This document shows positions 62,307-64,000 of a stretch of DNA of 64,000 bases, one piece after another. The translations under genes were made by a program, and so were the position numbers. Below the pieces are notes generated by a model. The model was not told the DNA's origin, did not search any database, and was given only the letters and a program-made list of their open reading frames with translations. The stretch is taken from positions 2,517,740 through 2,581,739 of the forward strand of contig NZ_AP018341.1 in NCBI RefSeq assembly GCF_003574135.1. The letters are read 5' to 3'. The DNA is from a cyanobacterium endosymbiont of Rhopalodia gibberula (GTDB lineage: Bacteria; Cyanobacteriota; Cyanobacteriia; Cyanobacteriales; Microcystaceae). Each line of letters opens with the position of its first letter. The stretch's first letter is position 1.

Positions 62307-63308
62307 ATGGTAACTCAGAAAACAACAGCTACTCAAGATATTGGCTTCACCCACGAGGATTTTGCGGCACTTCTCGATAAGTACGACTACCATTTTAATC
62401 CCGGGGACATTGTTCCTGGGACAGTTTTCAGTATGGAACCGAGAGGCGCGCTTATCGATATTGGTGCGAAAACTGCTGCTTACATCCCCATTCAAGAAAT
62501 GTCGATCAACCGAGTTGACGATCCTGAAGACGTTCTTCAATCGAATGAAACACGGGAATTTTTCATCCTGACCGATGAAAATGAAGATGGACAATTAACT
62601 CTTTCTATACGTCGGATTGAGTATATGCGAGCCTGGGAAAGGGTTCGTCAACTACAAGCCGAAGATGCTACCGTGCGCTCTAATGTTTTTGCTACAAACC
62701 GAGGGGGCGCGTTAGTACGCATTGAGGGATTACGAGGATTTATCCCAGGCTCTCACATCAGTACCCGCGAAGCTAAGGAAGATTTGGTTGGTGAAGACCT
62801 GCCATTAAAGTTTTTAGAAGTCGATGAAGAACGCAACCGTCTGGTATTGAGCCATCGTCGTGCGCTGGTTGAGCGTAAGATGAACGGTTTAGAAGTGGGT
62901 CAAGTAGTAGTTGGCTCAGTTCGTGGAATCAAACCCTATGGAGCATTTATCGACATTGGGGGAGTCAGTGGGCTGCTGCACATTTCTGAAATTTCTCATG
63001 ATCATATCGATACCCCCCACAGCGTCTTTGGGGTCAATGATTCACTCAAAGTCATGATCATTGACTTAGATGCAGAAAGGGGTCGAATTTCTTTATCGAC
63101 CAAACAACTTGAGCCCGAACCTGGTGATATGCTGAAAGACCGGGATTTAGTTTTTGAAAAAGCAGAAGAAATGGCTGAGAAATATCGCCAAAAACTCATA
63201 GCTGAAGCGGAGGGAAAAATACAACCTGAGGCTCAAGAGGAGAATTTGGATATTCCGTCAGCTTCAGAATCAGAAGAGGAATTAACCCCTACTGCAAGTG
63301 AGCAGTAA
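62307..63308 (+). CDS. rpsA: 30S ribosomal protein S1 (three-S1-domain cyanobacterial form)
   Basis: The product is 333 residues, the short form found in cyanobacteria and plastids. Three S1 RNA-binding domains are visible: about 30-100 (GTVFSMEPRGALIDIGAKT), about 115-185 (NRGGALVRIEGLRGFIPGSH) and about 200-270 (GSVRGIKPYGAFIDIGGVSG). An acidic tail (about 310-333) follows. S1 helps mRNA bind the ribosome. The start shown (ATG 62307) is followed by a charged N-terminus. A classical terminator follows at 63344-63367. Confidence 0.94.
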   Translation: MVTQKTTATQDIGFTHEDFAALLDKYDYHFNPGDIVPGTVFSMEPRGALIDIGAKTAAYIPIQEMSINRVDDPEDVLQSNETREFFILTDENEDGQLTLSIRRIEYMRAWERVRQLQAEDATVRSNVFATNRGGALVRIEGLRGFIPGSHISTREAKEDLVGEDLPLKFLEVDEERNRLVLSHRRALVERKMNGLEVGQVVVGSVRGIKPYGAFIDIGGVSGLLHISEISHDHIDTPHSVFGVNDSLKVMIIDLDAERGRISLSTKQLEPEPGDMLKDRDLVFEKAEEMAEKYRQKLIAEAEGKIQPEAQEENLDIPSASESEEELTPTASEQ

Positions 63309-63343
63309 TTAGAATTATAATTTAGCTCAAAACAACGGTGAAC

Positions 63344-63367
63344 GAGGGGTAATCCCCTCTTTTTTTG
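63344..63367 (+). terminator. Rho-independent terminator of rpsA
   Basis: GAGGGG-TAAT-CCCCTC followed by eight T residues is a textbook terminator, 35 bases after the rpsA stop. Confidence 0.85.
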
Positions 63368-63369
63368 GT

Positions 63370-63408
63370 CAAAATCTTATATTTTAAATCCTAAAATATA
63401 AGATTTTG
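63370..63408. repeat. 17-bp inverted repeat after rpsA
   Basis: The arms CAAAATCTTATATTTTA (63370-63386) and 63392-63408 are exact complements around a 5-base loop, directly after the rpsA terminator. It may end the minus-strand transcript coming from the decayed RND gene. Confidence 0.7.
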
Positions 63409-63667
63409 GGATTTTAAGTATGGAATTTTGGAAAAAAGAACGCTCAAACAGAAAAGTGTTTCCACTAGGGACGTAAATTTGATGAGATTGAAACACACTA
63501 TTGTTATTCTCAATTTTAGTTAACGACAAATCAGTATATTATTTTAGTCTGACAAAAAAGGGTTAAATTCAATTGGGAAGCACTACTTACTTGGCATTTA
63601 TTGTTTGTGAGATAATAACCCCCTAATTCCCATCTTGATAAGAGATATAGAGAATAGTAACTAAAAA

Positions 63668-64000
63668 TCAACTCAAAAAAGAAGCAATCAACATTTCGCT
63701 AAAAACTGCCGTTCCTAAAGATTGACGACTACCAGGACCTGCTCCTGAGCAACTACTAGAGGAAAAATTACTAATAAAGTTAAACAAGCTGTCATTAAAA
63801 TCGGTCTTAATCGCGCTTTTGCTACTTCAACTGCTGCTTTGACAATAGATAATCCTTGATCGCGTAATCGGTTAGTAAATTCTACAATCAAGATTACATT
63901 TTTACTGGCTAATCCAATCAACATCACTAATCCAATTTAACAGTAAACATTATTAGAAAGTCTCCGTAACCCTTGAGCTATTAATGCTACCAATATTGCA
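63668..64000 (-). pseudogene. RND efflux transporter (AcrB/HAE1) pseudogene, right-edge partial
   Basis: The minus strand gives the C-terminal conserved part of AcrB-type pumps: AILVALIAQGLRRLSNNVYC, then TAA where the family has Q (CAA to TAA), then IGLVMLIGLASKNVILIVEF, the last transmembrane signature, and ARLRPILMTACLTLLVIFPL. After a one-base frameshift it ends SGAGPGSRQSLGTAVFSEML and stops at 63668-63670. Two lesions (nonsense and frameshift) inactivate it. The rest of the gene lies outside the window. Confidence 0.85.

Larger units (their letters stand above)
63309..63667. other. Spacer with two terminator-like hairpins
   Basis: 359 bp between rpsA and the decayed RND gene. It holds the rpsA terminator and a second stem-loop at 63370-63408; the rest shows nothing. 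Confidence 0.55.

Overview
This is a window from a cyanobacterial chromosome. The gene content is cyanobacterial throughout: sipA, petP, chlG, a petP-linked ArsA/Get3-like protein, a thylakoid-type thioredoxin, a KaiB-fold protein, psbB/psbT remnants, and PyrR, PheT and LigA of cyanobacterial type. Three things set it apart from a free-living genome. It is AT-rich. My own sum of supportable coding sequence is only about 58 percent of the 64 kb. The long gaps hold many decayed genes, most with several stops or frameshifts. The most telling are psbB (CP47 of photosystem II) and psbT, both broken but still side by side upstream of intact nrdR and rpsA. A reduced, probably non-photosynthetic, unicellular cyanobacterial endosymbiont is the best reading, for example a diatom spheroid body of the Epithemia/Rhopalodia type. 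That host assignment is inference; the photosystem II gene decay is seen directly.

Layout. 1-5.3 kb: a 3'-incomplete TamB-like gene with an 11-base C tract near its start, then nnr (NAD(P)HX repair). 5.3-8.4 kb: a gene desert with relics, including blocks that recur in the 27.3-29.5 kb desert. 8.4-18.9 kb: cysK, sipA, metK, mnmD, pyrR, cinA, a YraQ-type permease and a dienelactone hydrolase, with HAD-hydrolase and ankyrin-repeat relics between them. 19-29.5 kb: ligA, a lipid kinase and larE separated by large decayed gaps. 29.5-39.2 kb: lipA, tRNA-Pro, a small hypothetical gene, a DUF2993 gene, an AstE/AspA-like plus RimK pair, and pheT, with methyltransferase and Uma2 relics. 40.2-42.8 kb: a three-gene surface-polysaccharide ABC exporter/epimerase operon. 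42.9-47.6 kb: petP, ArsA-like, chlG, pgeF, birA and a small membrane protein; this is the densest part. 49.3-55.5 kb: KaiB-like gene, aroF, rpsO, a siroheme cluster (cobA, cbiX, a NIL-domain ferredoxin) and txlA. 56.8-64 kb: an exported FAD oxidoreductase, psbB and psbT pseudogenes, nrdR, rpsA and a decayed RND efflux pump gene.

What survives is housekeeping and biosynthesis: SAM, cysteine, shikimate entry, siroheme, lipoate, biotin attachment, tRNA charging and modification, DNA ligation, ribosomal proteins, cell-envelope export and redox maturation. What is decaying is photosystem II, efflux and accessory genes (ankyrin, Uma2, methyltransferase). Intact chlG and petP beside broken psbB/psbT suggest that membrane electron transport and at least part of chlorophyll metabolism have outlasted photosystem II. 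No CRISPR array, rRNA, intact transposase or nif gene was recognised. Several long, nearly perfect inverted repeats stand out against the degraded background.
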